This document shows, piece by piece, positions 1-8,620 of a DNA stretch of 32,418 nt. The stretch covers positions 1 through 32,418 of the forward strand of contig JAGWIE010000002.1 in NCBI GenBank assembly GCA_028866445.1, read 5' to 3'. Numbering within the stretch: position 1 is the stretch's first letter; each line of letters opens with the position of its first letter. A program made the position numbers and the translations under genes. This DNA comes from Rhodospirillales bacterium (lineage in GTDB: Bacteria > Pseudomonadota > Alphaproteobacteria > Acetobacterales > Acetobacteraceae). The notes beneath the pieces are model-generated. The model was not told where the DNA came from. It worked only from the letters and a program-made list of their open reading frames with translations, and searched no databases.

Positions 1-134
1 GGAATTTGGCCGCCGAGCAGGATCTCCCGCTTCGCCGGATCAGCCTCAACCACCGCCACCGATACGCCGAATTCCGCGAAACAAGCGCCAGAGACGAGCC
101 CGACATAGCCACCGCCGATAATCGCGATCCTCAC
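1..134 (-). CDS. UDP-glucose 6-dehydrogenase, N-terminal fragment (truncated by window edge)
   Basis: Reverse strand from GTG at 134 reads VRIAIIGGGYVGLVSGACFAEFGVSVAVVEADPAKREILLGGQI; Rossmann GGGYVGL...F motif typical of UDP-glucose/GDP-mannose dehydrogenases. Confidence 0.85.
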   Translation of the reverse strand, partial: MRIAIIGGGYVGLVSGACFAEFGVSVAVVEADPAKREILLGGQI

Positions 135-263
135 CTCAGACACTCCGCTCCGCTTGTAACCGTGCCTTGCTTCTGACCCGCGCGCGAAGCCAGGGCAAGC
201 CCCACCCAGCCCAATTCCCGCGCATCTTCTATTTTCCGCGCGTTTCCGTCATGGTCCGGCTGC

Positions 264-1337
264 ATGAGTCTCTCCAGCGTTTCCGTTTTGTCATTGCCCC
301 GCCATCTGGCCCTCATGGCGGGGCTCGCCATTTTTTCCGGCATCATCGTGCGCGTGATGATCACACTTGGCGTGCCGGACAAGCCAGACGCCCGCAAAGC
401 CCATACCCGAACCACGCCCAAATCCGGCGGGGTTGGCATTGTTTGCGCCTTTCTTCTGGGGGTGCTGCTGCTTTACCGCTACGGCCAGGTCTCCCGCATC
501 GCGGAGCCCTATTTCATCGGCGTTATCGCCGCCTCGCTGCTCATCGCGCTGGTTTCCATGCTGGACGATCTGCTGGACATGTCCTTCACCGTGAAGCTCG
601 GCACACAGCTCATCGCGGCGCTGGCCGTCATTCTCTCCGGCCTGTGGGTGCACAACGTGGCGCTGCCTTTTTGGGGCTACGTAAACCTGGGCTGGGCCGG
701 CGTGCCGCTCACGGTGTTTTTTCTGCTTTTTGTTACCAATGCGATGAATTTCATCGATGGATTAAACGGCCTGTCCGCCGGGGTAACGCTCATCGCCTGC
801 CTGTTCCTGGCGGGCATTTCCGGCGTGCTGGGCGGGTTTTTCATTTACACCGCCTCGCTGCTGCTGGCTGGTGGGGTGCTGGGGTTTCTGCCCTTCAACT
901 TCCCCCGGGGCCGGATTTTCATGGGCGATGTCGGCAGCCAGTTCTGCGGGTTTATGCTGGCATTGTTCGGCGTCGCCGCCGCGCGGTTCGAGCAAGTGCA
1001 GATGTCCTTCCTGCTGGTGCCGTTCCTGCTCTCAGGCGTGCTTTACGATGTCACCTTCACCCTGTTCCGGCGTTTTTTCGCCGGCGAGAATATCGCGCGC
1101 GCGCATAATGGCCATCTCTATCAGGTGGCGCGCCGCGCCGGGATGGATGCGAGGCTGGTAGCGATCCTCCATTGGCTGTTCGCGGTGCTGGGCGGGCTCA
1201 CCGCCATCGCTTTCATCAGCACCCCCTCGGTCCCGCGCCTCTGGATCGGGCTGGTACCGCTGGCGGTGCAGATTGTCTGGACATTTTACGTCAGCGCCCG
1301 CGCCAGGAAAGCAGGCATCGGGCGCTGGTCCAGCTAG
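264..1337 (+). CDS. Glycosyltransferase family 4 / WecA-MraY-like undecaprenyl-phosphate sugar-1-phosphate transferase
   Basis: Polytopic 357 aa protein with DDLLDM, NAMNFIDGLNGLSAG and MGDVGSQFCGF motifs of the MraY/WecA superfamily. Confidence 0.88.
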   Translation: MSLSSVSVLSLPRHLALMAGLAIFSGIIVRVMITLGVPDKPDARKAHTRTTPKSGGVGIVCAFLLGVLLLYRYGQVSRIAEPYFIGVIAASLLIALVSMLDDLLDMSFTVKLGTQLIAALAVILSGLWVHNVALPFWGYVNLGWAGVPLTVFFLLFVTNAMNFIDGLNGLSAGVTLIACLFLAGISGVLGGFFIYTASLLLAGGVLGFLPFNFPRGRIFMGDVGSQFCGFMLALFGVAAARFEQVQMSFLLVPFLLSGVLYDVTFTLFRRFFAGENIARAHNGHLYQVARRAGMDARLVAILHWLFAVLGGLTAIAFISTPSVPRLWIGLVPLAVQIVWTFYVSARARKAGIGRWSS

Positions 1338-1456
1338 AAGCCGTTCTGGCGGCCGCCAAAACGCGATTTTCTGCGCTCCGGTGCTCACGTACTTCATGTA
1401 CGCTCCGCTCCGATGCTCGAAAATCCCGCCCTGGACGACTCACCATAACGGCTTCT
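1336..1456. repeat. Intergenic inverted-repeat element (AGAAGCCGTT ... AACGGCTTCT) with internal direct repeats, between two convergent genes
   Basis: Perfect 10-bp terminal inverted repeats at 1336-1345 and 1447-1456; internal GCTCCGGTGCTC / GCTCCGATGCTC and GATTTTC/GAAAATC; fills the gap between convergent stop codons. Confidence 0.7.
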
Positions 1457-1459
1457 GAA

Positions 1460-2644
1460 TCAGACTCTTTCCAAAGCCCTGGTCAGGTCGTCAGTCAAAT
1501 CCTGCACATCCTCAAGCCCCACGGAAAGCCGGATGGTGCCATCGGTAATGCCGAGCTTCGCCCGCTCCTCCGCGCCGATTTTCATATGGGTCGTGGTGGC
1601 CGGATGGGTGGCGAGAGATTTCGTGTCGCCCAGATTATTCGAAATCGTGATCACCCGAAACGCGTTCATCAGCCTGAACGCCTCTTCCTTGCCGCCCTCA
1701 AGCTCGAACGTCACCAACGTGCCGCCGCCGCTCATCTGGCGCATCGCCAACTCTCGCTGGGGGAAGGAGGCCAGAGTGGGGTAGAGGGCACGCTTGATCT
1801 TCGGTTGACCATCCAGGAATTGCGCGATCGCCTCCGCTGAGTCGCTCTGCGCTTTCACCCGCAGATGCAGCGTCTCCAGCCCTTTCAGAATCACCCAGGC
1901 GTTGAAAGCTGAGAGTGAGGGGCCGGTATTGCGGAAGAATGGCTGGAACACCTCCTCGATCCATTTTTTGCTTGAAAGCACAGCACCGCCCAGCACACGG
2001 CCCTGGCCGTCCATATGCTTGGTGGTGGAATACACCACCACATCGGCACCCAGTTCCAGCGGCTTTTGCAAAAGCGGGGTGGCGAACACATTATCCACCA
2101 CCACAATCGCCCCGGCCGCATGGGCAAGCTCGGAAACCGCGCGTAAATCCACAATGTCCAGCATCGGGTTGGAAGGGCTTTCCAGCAGCACCAAAGCGGT
2201 GGGTTGGCTCAGCGCCGCTTTCCAGGCGTCCATATCCGCCCCATCCACAAACACGCTTTCCATGCCGTATTGCGGCAGCAGGGTGGAGATAATCCAGTGG
2301 CAGGAACCGAACAAAGCGCGCGAGGCAACAACGCGGCTGCCCGCCTTCAACCCGCACATAATGGCGCTGTGCACCGCCGCCATGCCGGTGGCCGTGGCGC
2401 GGCAGGCTTCCGCCCCTTCAATCTTTGCCAGCCTTGCCTCCAGCATGGAAACGGTGGGGTTGGCGAAACGGGAATACTGAAAATGCTCAACCTGATTGGC
2501 AAACACAGCCTCCGCCATGTCAGCACTCTCATAAGTGAAGCCGGAGGTGAGGAACAATGCCTCGCCATTCTCATCCAGATTGGTGCGGATGCGCCCGGCA
2601 TGGATCAGGTCGGTCGCAAGGCGGGTTTTCAGCGTGTCGGACAT
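1460..2644 (-). CDS. metZ: O-succinylhomoserine sulfhydrylase (Cys/Met metabolism PLP-dependent enzyme)
   Basis: 394 aa; LATDLIHAGRIRTNLDENGEALFLTSGFTYESADMAEAVF, PLP-lysine region VVYSTTKHMDGQGRVLGG, C-terminal IRLSVGLED. Confidence 0.9.
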   Translation of the reverse strand: MSDTLKTRLATDLIHAGRIRTNLDENGEALFLTSGFTYESADMAEAVFANQVEHFQYSRFANPTVSMLEARLAKIEGAEACRATATGMAAVHSAIMCGLKAGSRVVASRALFGSCHWIISTLLPQYGMESVFVDGADMDAWKAALSQPTALVLLESPSNPMLDIVDLRAVSELAHAAGAIVVVDNVFATPLLQKPLELGADVVVYSTTKHMDGQGRVLGGAVLSSKKWIEEVFQPFFRNTGPSLSAFNAWVILKGLETLHLRVKAQSDSAEAIAQFLDGQPKIKRALYPTLASFPQRELAMRQMSGGGTLVTFELEGGKEEAFRLMNAFRVITISNNLGDTKSLATHPATTTHMKIGAEERAKLGITDGTIRLSVGLEDVQDLTDDLTRALERV

Positions 2645-2863
2645 ATGCGTGGCCTATCTTTGCAAACAGCATCGTCCGGCCACGGGAAACCAGGGCACTT
2701 GCGCGCCCAAAGCCTCTTTAGCGCGTTTATTTTGCACCTTCCCTTCAAGAAAACCCTAAAGGGAAGCCTCGCCGCAATCCGGCCGGACAAATCACGAGGT
2801 AAAACGCACCTACGCCCGGTGGCTTGCGTGGTCAATCCTGCCGGACTATGTACGCCGCACGGT

Positions 2864-2937
2864 GCGGGTATGATGTAATGGTAGCCTGCTAGCTTCCCAA
2901 GCTCGATGCGCGGGTTCGATTCCCGCTACCCGCTCCA
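2864..2937 (+). tRNA. tRNA-Gly (anticodon CCC)
   Basis: GCGGGTA acceptor arm pairs with TACCCGC; anticodon loop TTCCCAA; T-arm GCGGGTTCGATTCCCGC; encoded CCA at 2935-2937. Confidence 0.93.
2915..2930 (+). repeat. Putative left att core, within tRNA-Gly T-arm/acceptor
   Basis: TTCGATTCCCGCTACC identical to 18205-18220. Confidence 0.8.
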
Positions 2938-3064
2938 GTTTCCCATCCGGCGGTGCCCGCCGATGATTGAAAAAACCGTAGAAATCCGCTATTTTTGAGC
3001 AGTTATCGGTTGTCGATGACTGCCCTTGTTCGCCTGCAACCGTAGAAGATGGGGGCCTAATTTT

Positions 3065-3082
3065 GGGGCCTTGAAAGGCCCC
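3065..3082. repeat. Palindrome GGGGCCTTGAAAGGCCCC immediately upstream of int
   Basis: Perfect 8-bp arms with 2-nt centre; AATTTTGGGGC and GGGGCCTTGA portions recur near the right end (18125-18135, 18143-18152). Confidence 0.65.
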
Positions 3083-3103
3083 CACCTAATACGAGGCCCC
3101 CAG

Positions 3104-4300
3104 ATGCCACTGACTGATACAGCGATTCGTAATGCCAAGCCCAAGGATAAAGCATACAAGGTGGCCGACTCTCAGGGACTGTACCTTTTGGTCAATCCTG
3201 GTGGCAGTAAGCTTTGGCGGGTCAAATACCGCATTAACGGCACTGAGCGTAAGCTCTCGCTGGGGGCATACCCTGAAATCACCCTTGCCGAAGCCCGCAC
3301 CGCGCGCGATGCGGCGCGCAAACAGCTTGCCCACGCTATCGACCCCAACACCGCCAAACGCCAAGCCAGGATTGAGGCGAGCATTCGGGCAGGCAATACC
3401 TTTGCTAACGTGGCTGACGAGCTGATCGAGAAAAAGGGCCGTGAGGGGAGGGCCACTGCGACACTGGAGAAGCAACGCTGGCTATTGAAATTGCTTGGGC
3501 AGGATTTTGGAAAGAGGCCGGTGGCCGACATCACGCCCCAGGAACTGCTTCACGAGCTTAAAAAACACGAACGCCGGGGGCGGTTAGAAACAGCCAAGCA
3601 GCTCCGTGCCTTTGCCGGGCAGGTTTTCCGCTACGCGGCAGCGACGGCCCGGGCGGAGCGCGATCCAGCACAGCTTCTACAAGGGGCGCTGATTTCCCCG
3701 ACCGTCAAACATTTCGCCGCGATTACCGACACAGCACAGTTTGGCGCGCTCTTGCGGGCGCTAGACGATTACCAGGGCGACCCCGCCGTGATGTATGCCT
3801 TGAAGCTTACGCCGCATGTCTTTCAGCGCCCTGGCGAGATACGCCAGATGGAATGGGCTGAGGTCGACTTCGACAAGGCTGTCTGGACGATACCCGAGAT
3901 CAAGATGAAGATGCGCCAGCCTCATGTGGTTCCACTATCAAAGCAAGCCCTGGAGATTCTCCGTGAGGTGCGAGGCTTGTCCGGGGCGGGGCGTTTTGTG
4001 TTCCCGTCCGTGCGCACAAGAGTCAGACCAATAAGTGACAATACGGTCAACGCGGCACTGCGGCGCATGGGCTATTCCAAGGATCAGATGACGGCCCACG
4101 GCTTTCGCACCTCAGCGTCATCCCTACTCAACGAATCAGGAAAATGGAATCCTGACGCGATTGAACGCGCCCTGGCCCATATGGTGCCGGGCATTATCCG
4201 GCGTATTTACAACCAATCCGCCTATTGGGCTGAGCGGGTAGAGATGGCGCAGTGGTGGAGCAATTACTTGGACGAGTTGCGAAAGGGAGGAAATATCTGA
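3104..4300 (+). CDS. Tyrosine-type site-specific integrase (P4-like, DUF4102 arm-binding N-terminus)
   Basis: MPLTDTAIRNAKPKDKAYKVADSQGLYLLVNPGGSKLWRVKYR N-terminus; catalytic-domain segments FQRPGEIRQMEWAEVD, TAHGFRTSASSLLNE, terminal tyrosine IRRIYNQSAYWAER. Start moved from ORF-track 3026 to ATG 3104. Confidence 0.93.
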   Translation: MPLTDTAIRNAKPKDKAYKVADSQGLYLLVNPGGSKLWRVKYRINGTERKLSLGAYPEITLAEARTARDAARKQLAHAIDPNTAKRQARIEASIRAGNTFANVADELIEKKGREGRATATLEKQRWLLKLLGQDFGKRPVADITPQELLHELKKHERRGRLETAKQLRAFAGQVFRYAAATARAERDPAQLLQGALISPTVKHFAAITDTAQFGALLRALDDYQGDPAVMYALKLTPHVFQRPGEIRQMEWAEVDFDKAVWTIPEIKMKMRQPHVVPLSKQALEILREVRGLSGAGRFVFPSVRTRVRPISDNTVNAALRRMGYSKDQMTAHGFRTSASSLLNESGKWNPDAIERALAHMVPGIIRRIYNQSAYWAERVEMAQWWSNYLDELRKGGNI

Positions 4301-5289
4301 TGGCACCAAGGCAATTAACCCAGAAAAAAGCGGCTCAGGAACCAAAAGCAAGCAGAGCACAATATCTAAAAATAGAAGAAAAATCTAAAAAATCAACAAG
4401 CTTAACGCCAGAGCAAGCTGAGGAAAAAGAGTTTCCTTTAAGGCAGATTGCAGCGAACTTCATTTCCGAAGACGAAGATGATGGATTGAAGCGGCTGGAC
4501 GCCTTTACCGAGAAAATTTACAATCAACATTCAAATAAATACAATTCATTAATGGCTAGAGCCGCTTGGCTTTGCGGACTTTTTGTTGTTTTAATTGTTG
4601 TGGCAACAATTATTGACCGATTAAGCACAAAGTATGGCGACCCTCTTTATCTCGTTGCCATTTTTTCGTTTTTTGGGATGCTCTTCTGCTTTTGGTCATG
4701 GCAGACTTTTCAATATGGGCGTCTTTCCGCAAAAAAATCGCAGGAAGCCTTTTATACTGAAGGTGATAAAGATATCGCCCTCAAATTAGACAGCCTTTTT
4801 AAGCACTTACAAAGCGGAAAAACACCAAAGGCTTACTTCAAGAAAAATGGATCAGACAGGTATCTTGACCAGAAGTATTTCTACGGGGGCTTGCGTTTCT
4901 TACTCTTGTCACCAGAAAGAACATATAGAGAACTGGTGTTTCAGCCGGTAAGACCATGGCCATATTCTCGTGAAATTTTCATGAGGGTGAACATAAAAAC
5001 CCTAATCCAAAGGACAAATGCTAGGCCCGACAAGCGGCGAAAATCAGACCAATACGATTACAAGCGGCTGCTGCTCCTTATAATCGAACATCCGGCCCTT
5101 AAACAGATAATTCGGGGCGAACCTCGTGACGCGGGCAGACTCATAAAACTGATAACCAGCTTGAGCGATGCCGACGCTGATGAGCAAGATACGGATTTTG
5201 ACGGTTTCACACCTGAACAGTCGCAGATGTATAAGTTTGTTGGAGAAGTTTTGGCTGCTATAGAAAAAAATCGGTCGCTTCCCGGTTGA
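4300..5289 (+). CDS. Two-TM membrane protein of unknown function, translationally coupled to integrase
   Basis: ATG overlaps integrase stop (TGATG at 4298-4302); charged N-terminus, two adjacent hydrophobic segments (WLCGLFVVLIVVATII, LYLVAIFSFFGMLFCFWSW), long charged C-terminal domain. Confidence 0.75.
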   Translation: MAPRQLTQKKAAQEPKASRAQYLKIEEKSKKSTSLTPEQAEEKEFPLRQIAANFISEDEDDGLKRLDAFTEKIYNQHSNKYNSLMARAAWLCGLFVVLIVVATIIDRLSTKYGDPLYLVAIFSFFGMLFCFWSWQTFQYGRLSAKKSQEAFYTEGDKDIALKLDSLFKHLQSGKTPKAYFKKNGSDRYLDQKYFYGGLRFLLLSPERTYRELVFQPVRPWPYSREIFMRVNIKTLIQRTNARPDKRRKSDQYDYKRLLLLIIEHPALKQIIRGEPRDAGRLIKLITSLSDADADEQDTDFDGFTPEQSQMYKFVGEVLAAIEKNRSLPG

Positions 5290-5466
5290 TTATTCAACTG
5301 CGCCTTCACCGGAATTTGTTTTAAATCAAAGCATTGCTTCCGGGCAACTCTACCGGAATTTGCATAGCGTCTGGATTGGAGTGGTCCTTTTAATATCGGA
5401 CGACGTGCTGCCATCCGTGTGCAATTTGAGAGGCCTTCCAACGAACATTAGGAGGCACTCTCAAAC

Positions 5467-5640
5467 ATGGAACCGATTGCTATCTCCGTTAACGCCGCCG
5501 CCAAAGCTCTCGGGGTTGGACGTAGCTCCATTTACGTCTTGCTTAAATCTGGCAGGCTTGAGGCCATTAAGATAGGCCGCCGGACGCTGCTGACGACAGC
5601 CTCAATCAAACGGTTGACGCAAGCTCGCCCCCCATCATGA
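5467..5640 (+). CDS. Excisionase-family small HTH DNA-binding protein (57 aa)
   Basis: ATG 5467 with upstream AGGAGG (5450-5455) reads MEPIAISVNAAAKALGVGRSSIYVLLKSGRLEAIKIGRRTLLTTASIKRLTQARPPS*; HTH_17/Xis-like pattern. Below the ORF-track size limit. Confidence 0.83.
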   Translation: MEPIAISVNAAAKALGVGRSSIYVLLKSGRLEAIKIGRRTLLTTASIKRLTQARPPS

Positions 5641-5744
5641 AGCGCAGGCTTGTGGCCCAGCCTTTAAAATAGGCGGGCCGCTGCGCCTTTTTCCTTCTCG
5701 TGCCCCCCTGCATTCGCGCCCCCGTGCGCGGAAAGGATACCTCT

Positions 5745-6203
5745 ATGCCCATTTCCCAGAGCATTATCTCCCGTTTACACGCCCGGTTCCTCCCCGAGGA
5801 TGTTGCCAGTTTCACCGTGCGGATGACGCCACGCATCGCCCGTTTCGTCATGCCGATCATCAAGAAGCTGATCCGCGATGACAAGGTCGGCGAGACCTAC
5901 CGGTTTGCCGTGGCGTTCTGGCATCGCTGGGAGGTGCCGCCCCTCAATGTTTACCTGGGAACGGCCTCCCTCTGCCGCATCGACGGTCCTTCAACCTCTG
6001 ATGAAAGAGGTTACCGCCCAGCGGGTGGCTTGGTTGAGACACTAGGCCTGACTGCACACCTCTTACCCGACGAGGCTCACAACCTTGATAACCGCATCAA
6101 GGCGGCCATCGAAACGGCCATCCGAAACTGGGCAGACGAGACGAACCGCGGTCATTGGAAAACCCTCCCCCAACATCAGTACCGGGGGGCAGAAGATGCG
6201 TAA
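5745..6203 (+). CDS. Hypothetical IME protein
   Basis: ORF in frame from ATG 5745 (MPISQSIISRLHARFLPEDVASFTVRMTPRIARFVMP...); no family recognised. Confidence 0.55.
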   Translation: MPISQSIISRLHARFLPEDVASFTVRMTPRIARFVMPIIKKLIRDDKVGETYRFAVAFWHRWEVPPLNVYLGTASLCRIDGPSTSDERGYRPAGGLVETLGLTAHLLPDEAHNLDNRIKAAIETAIRNWADETNRGHWKTLPQHQYRGAEDA

Positions 6204-6407
6204 GCCCCGGAAGTTTTGTCTCTACGAGAGCCCCGATGCTGCGCATCGGGGCAAGGAAAGAAGAACACACCACACGCACTGGCCTGCGGCTGAGCTTTGC
6301 GGTTTTTCGCGGGTGCGATCCGGGTGCGTTTGTGGCGCTTGTTCCAAACCCGGCACCATTCCAGGCATGGCCGAGGATACGCGCCGGATGCGGGGGGAAG
6401 ACGGACC
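6204..6407. other. Candidate oriT / regulatory region upstream of the mobilization operon
   Basis: Perfect 9-bp hairpin GCCCCGATG-CTGCG-CATCGGGGC (6230-6252) and direct repeats CGGGTGCG (6310-6317, 6321-6328) in the non-coding gap directly before the mob genes. Confidence 0.4.
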
Positions 6408-6770
6408 ATGAAGTTCGTTCAGCACTCCGTGCGCATCCCCTTGGCGCTCGATAAAGCCCTGCGGCATGCTGCCCAAAGCCGCCAGATGACCCCCTATGCT
6501 CTGCTGCAACAATGTGTGCGGGCCGGGCTGGCTTCCCTTTCCGGCGAGCAGGCGGTGCCGCAATTCGCCGCCGAAATCGCCCAGGAGGTTGGAACATTGG
6601 CTGCCCGCTTGGCCCATGTCGAGCGCCTGACTGAGCGCGCGCTCTTCGTCGCCTGCGCGGCCTACGTGTACGCCCGCGCCGCCGCCGGTCCCCACGCCAA
6701 CGAAACCTCCCTCACCGCTGAAATCAATGCTGCCTTTGCGCGGCAGCTCAACCTTGCCGGAGATGTGTAA
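6408..6770 (+). CDS. Small putative mobilization accessory protein (ribbon-helix-helix/TraJ-like)
   Basis: MKFVQHSVRIPLALDKALRHAAQSRQMTPYALLQQCVRAGL resembles RHH N-terminus; first gene of mob operon, stop overlaps coupling protein start (TAATG). Confidence 0.6.
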   Translation: MKFVQHSVRIPLALDKALRHAAQSRQMTPYALLQQCVRAGLASLSGEQAVPQFAAEIAQEVGTLAARLAHVERLTERALFVACAAYVYARAAAGPHANETSLTAEINAAFARQLNLAGDV

Positions 6771-8620
6771 TGGCCAATGTGCAAAACCGCCGCGCCCACG
6801 CCGACGCTCTGCGCGCGCGAGAGCGCGCCAACGGCCAGGCCCAGTTCCGCTTCGCCGCCAGGGCGCTCGCCGTTTGCGCGGCAGGTGGCGCATTGCTTTT
6901 TGGCTGGGCAACATCCAGCGCCGGACAGGTCAAGGAGGTGGGCGAATACACGCTTGCCAGTTTCATGGCCTACATGCTGAAAGTCACGCCCGCCGACCCG
7001 GTGATGAATTTCACCTACCAAGGCCAAGTCTATCGAATTGGCGTCAAGGAGTTGGCCTGCATCCGGGGCTTCGGCGGTGACGCCATCGCTTTCGCCGAAC
7101 AGCTCGCCTTGGGTGGCATAATGGGGCTTGGGGTCGGCGGTGTCTGTTTATGGATGACCGCCGATCACCGCCGCCGAAAGCAAGAAGAACTGCTGGCCGA
7201 CCGCGTCATTACCGGCACACAGGTTGTCGGCGAAGACAATCTTGCACGCCTGACCGCGCCGGAAAGCCATGCCTACCCCCTACGGTTCGGCAGCGTCCCT
7301 GTCCCGTATGCCCTGGAGCCAAGGCACATTGCCATCCTGGGGACCACAGGCACGGGAAAAACCACGGCTTTGCGCCAGAACCTGGACGCTATTGAAGCAC
7401 GGGGCGACACCGCCTTGATCTATGACACATCGGGGGAGTTCATCGCTCATTATTATAACCCCGAACGCGGAGACATCATCCTCAATCCCTTCGACCAGCG
7501 TGGGGCGTTCTGGAATCCATTTGATGAAATTTCTCATCCCGCCGATGCCGACCGCATCGCCCGTTATCTCATCGCCGAGACGGGCGAGGAGGACCGAGAC
7601 ATCTGGTTGGACACTTCCCGGATGCTTGTCGCCAACATGCTGCGTACCCTCTGGCAGGAGGGGCGGCGGTCGCCACGGGATTTACTGGACGCCTTGCAGT
7701 CCATGCCCCGTGAAAAGCTGGAACGCTGGCTGGCTCATACATCCTCGGCCCGCATCTTCGCTCAAGGGGCCGACCGTGCCACCGGCAGCGTGCTGTTCAT
7801 GCTGTCGATGGCCGTCAATCTGCTTATGTTTTTGCGCGCCGCGCCACGGGAGGGCGAGACGGGCTTTTCGTTTGCCCGCTTCTTCAAGACGGTTGACGAG
7901 CGGCCAGGCCCAAAGCCCTGGATATTTGTGCCACGGAAGGAGGATTATTTTGAGGCCATGAAGCCTCTCATGGCGCTCTGGCTGGAATGCGCCGCCAGTG
8001 GCGTCTTGGGGCTTGCGCCCGCTGCCGCGCGGCGCGTGTGGTTCATTCTCGATGAGTTGGCCGACATGCCGCGCGTCGATAACCTTGCGCGGCTTCTGCC
8101 CGAAGGCCGGAAATTTGGCGCATCCGTCATCCTCACCTTCCAGACCATCGACCTGATGCGGGAGCGTTATGGCCGTGAGGGGGCGGAGGCATTGCTCGGG
8201 TGCTGCAACACCAAGCTATTCCTGCAACTGGTTGACCAGGCCAGCCGGGAGTGGGCATCCGCAACCATCGGCATAGCCGATGTGGAAATTTCCACCATCG
8301 CCGACACGCTCGACCCGAAAACAGGTAAACCCCAACAGACATTGAGTACCGCGCGTGAGACGCGCCCCGCCATATTGGAAAGTGAGCTGCGCCTGCCCAA
8401 GCATACGGCTTACCTATTATTACCGGACGGCTTGCCCGTTGCCAGAGTCAAGCTGACGGATGACCATATCCATGCCCGAGGCCCGGCCCGCCATCTGGGC
8501 TTTGTACCGGCGGATATTGCCGAAACGCTCTGGGGTGGATTGCAAGCAGTCAAGGCGGATAAGAACAAGGAAAGCGTGGCCCCTGGCCCGAGCCAGCCTC
8601 TTGGACCGGGGCCGGTGTGA
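6770..8620 (+). CDS. Type IV coupling protein (TraD/VirD4/TrwB-like)
   Basis: N-terminal TM segments; Walker A ILGTTGTGKTTALRQNLDAI; Walker B-like RRVWFILDELADMPRVDNLARLLPEGRKFGASVILTFQ. Confidence 0.9.
   Translation: MANVQNRRAHADALRARERANGQAQFRFAARALAVCAAGGALLFGWATSSAGQVKEVGEYTLASFMAYMLKVTPADPVMNFTYQGQVYRIGVKELACIRGFGGDAIAFAEQLALGGIMGLGVGGVCLWMTADHRRRKQEELLADRVITGTQVVGEDNLARLTAPESHAYPLRFGSVPVPYALEPRHIAILGTTGTGKTTALRQNLDAIEARGDTALIYDTSGEFIAHYYNPERGDIILNPFDQRGAFWNPFDEISHPADADRIARYLIAETGEEDRDIWLDTSRMLVANMLRTLWQEGRRSPRDLLDALQSMPREKLERWLAHTSSARIFAQGADRATGSVLFMLSMAVNLLMFLRAAPREGETGFSFARFFKTVDERPGPKPWIFVPRKEDYFEAMKPLMALWLECAASGVLGLAPAAARRVWFILDELADMPRVDNLARLLPEGRKFGASVILTFQTIDLMRERYGREGAEALLGCCNTKLFLQLVDQASREWASATIGIADVEISTIADTLDPKTGKPQQTLSTARETRPAILESELRLPKHTAYLLLPDGLPVARVKLTDDHIHARGPARHLGFVPADIAETLWGGLQAVKADKNKESVAPGPSQPLGPGPV

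Noticed and set aside
167-1108. 313-aa ORF overlapping the WecA-like gene in another frame
   Set aside because: Arg/His/Ala-rich frame-shift product typical of GC-rich DNA; the 264-1337 frame has the conserved motifs
4600-5290. Possible phage/defence domain in the integrase-coupled protein
   Set aside because: No named defence motif (nuclease, TIR, NTPase) could be read; kept only as an unknown membrane protein
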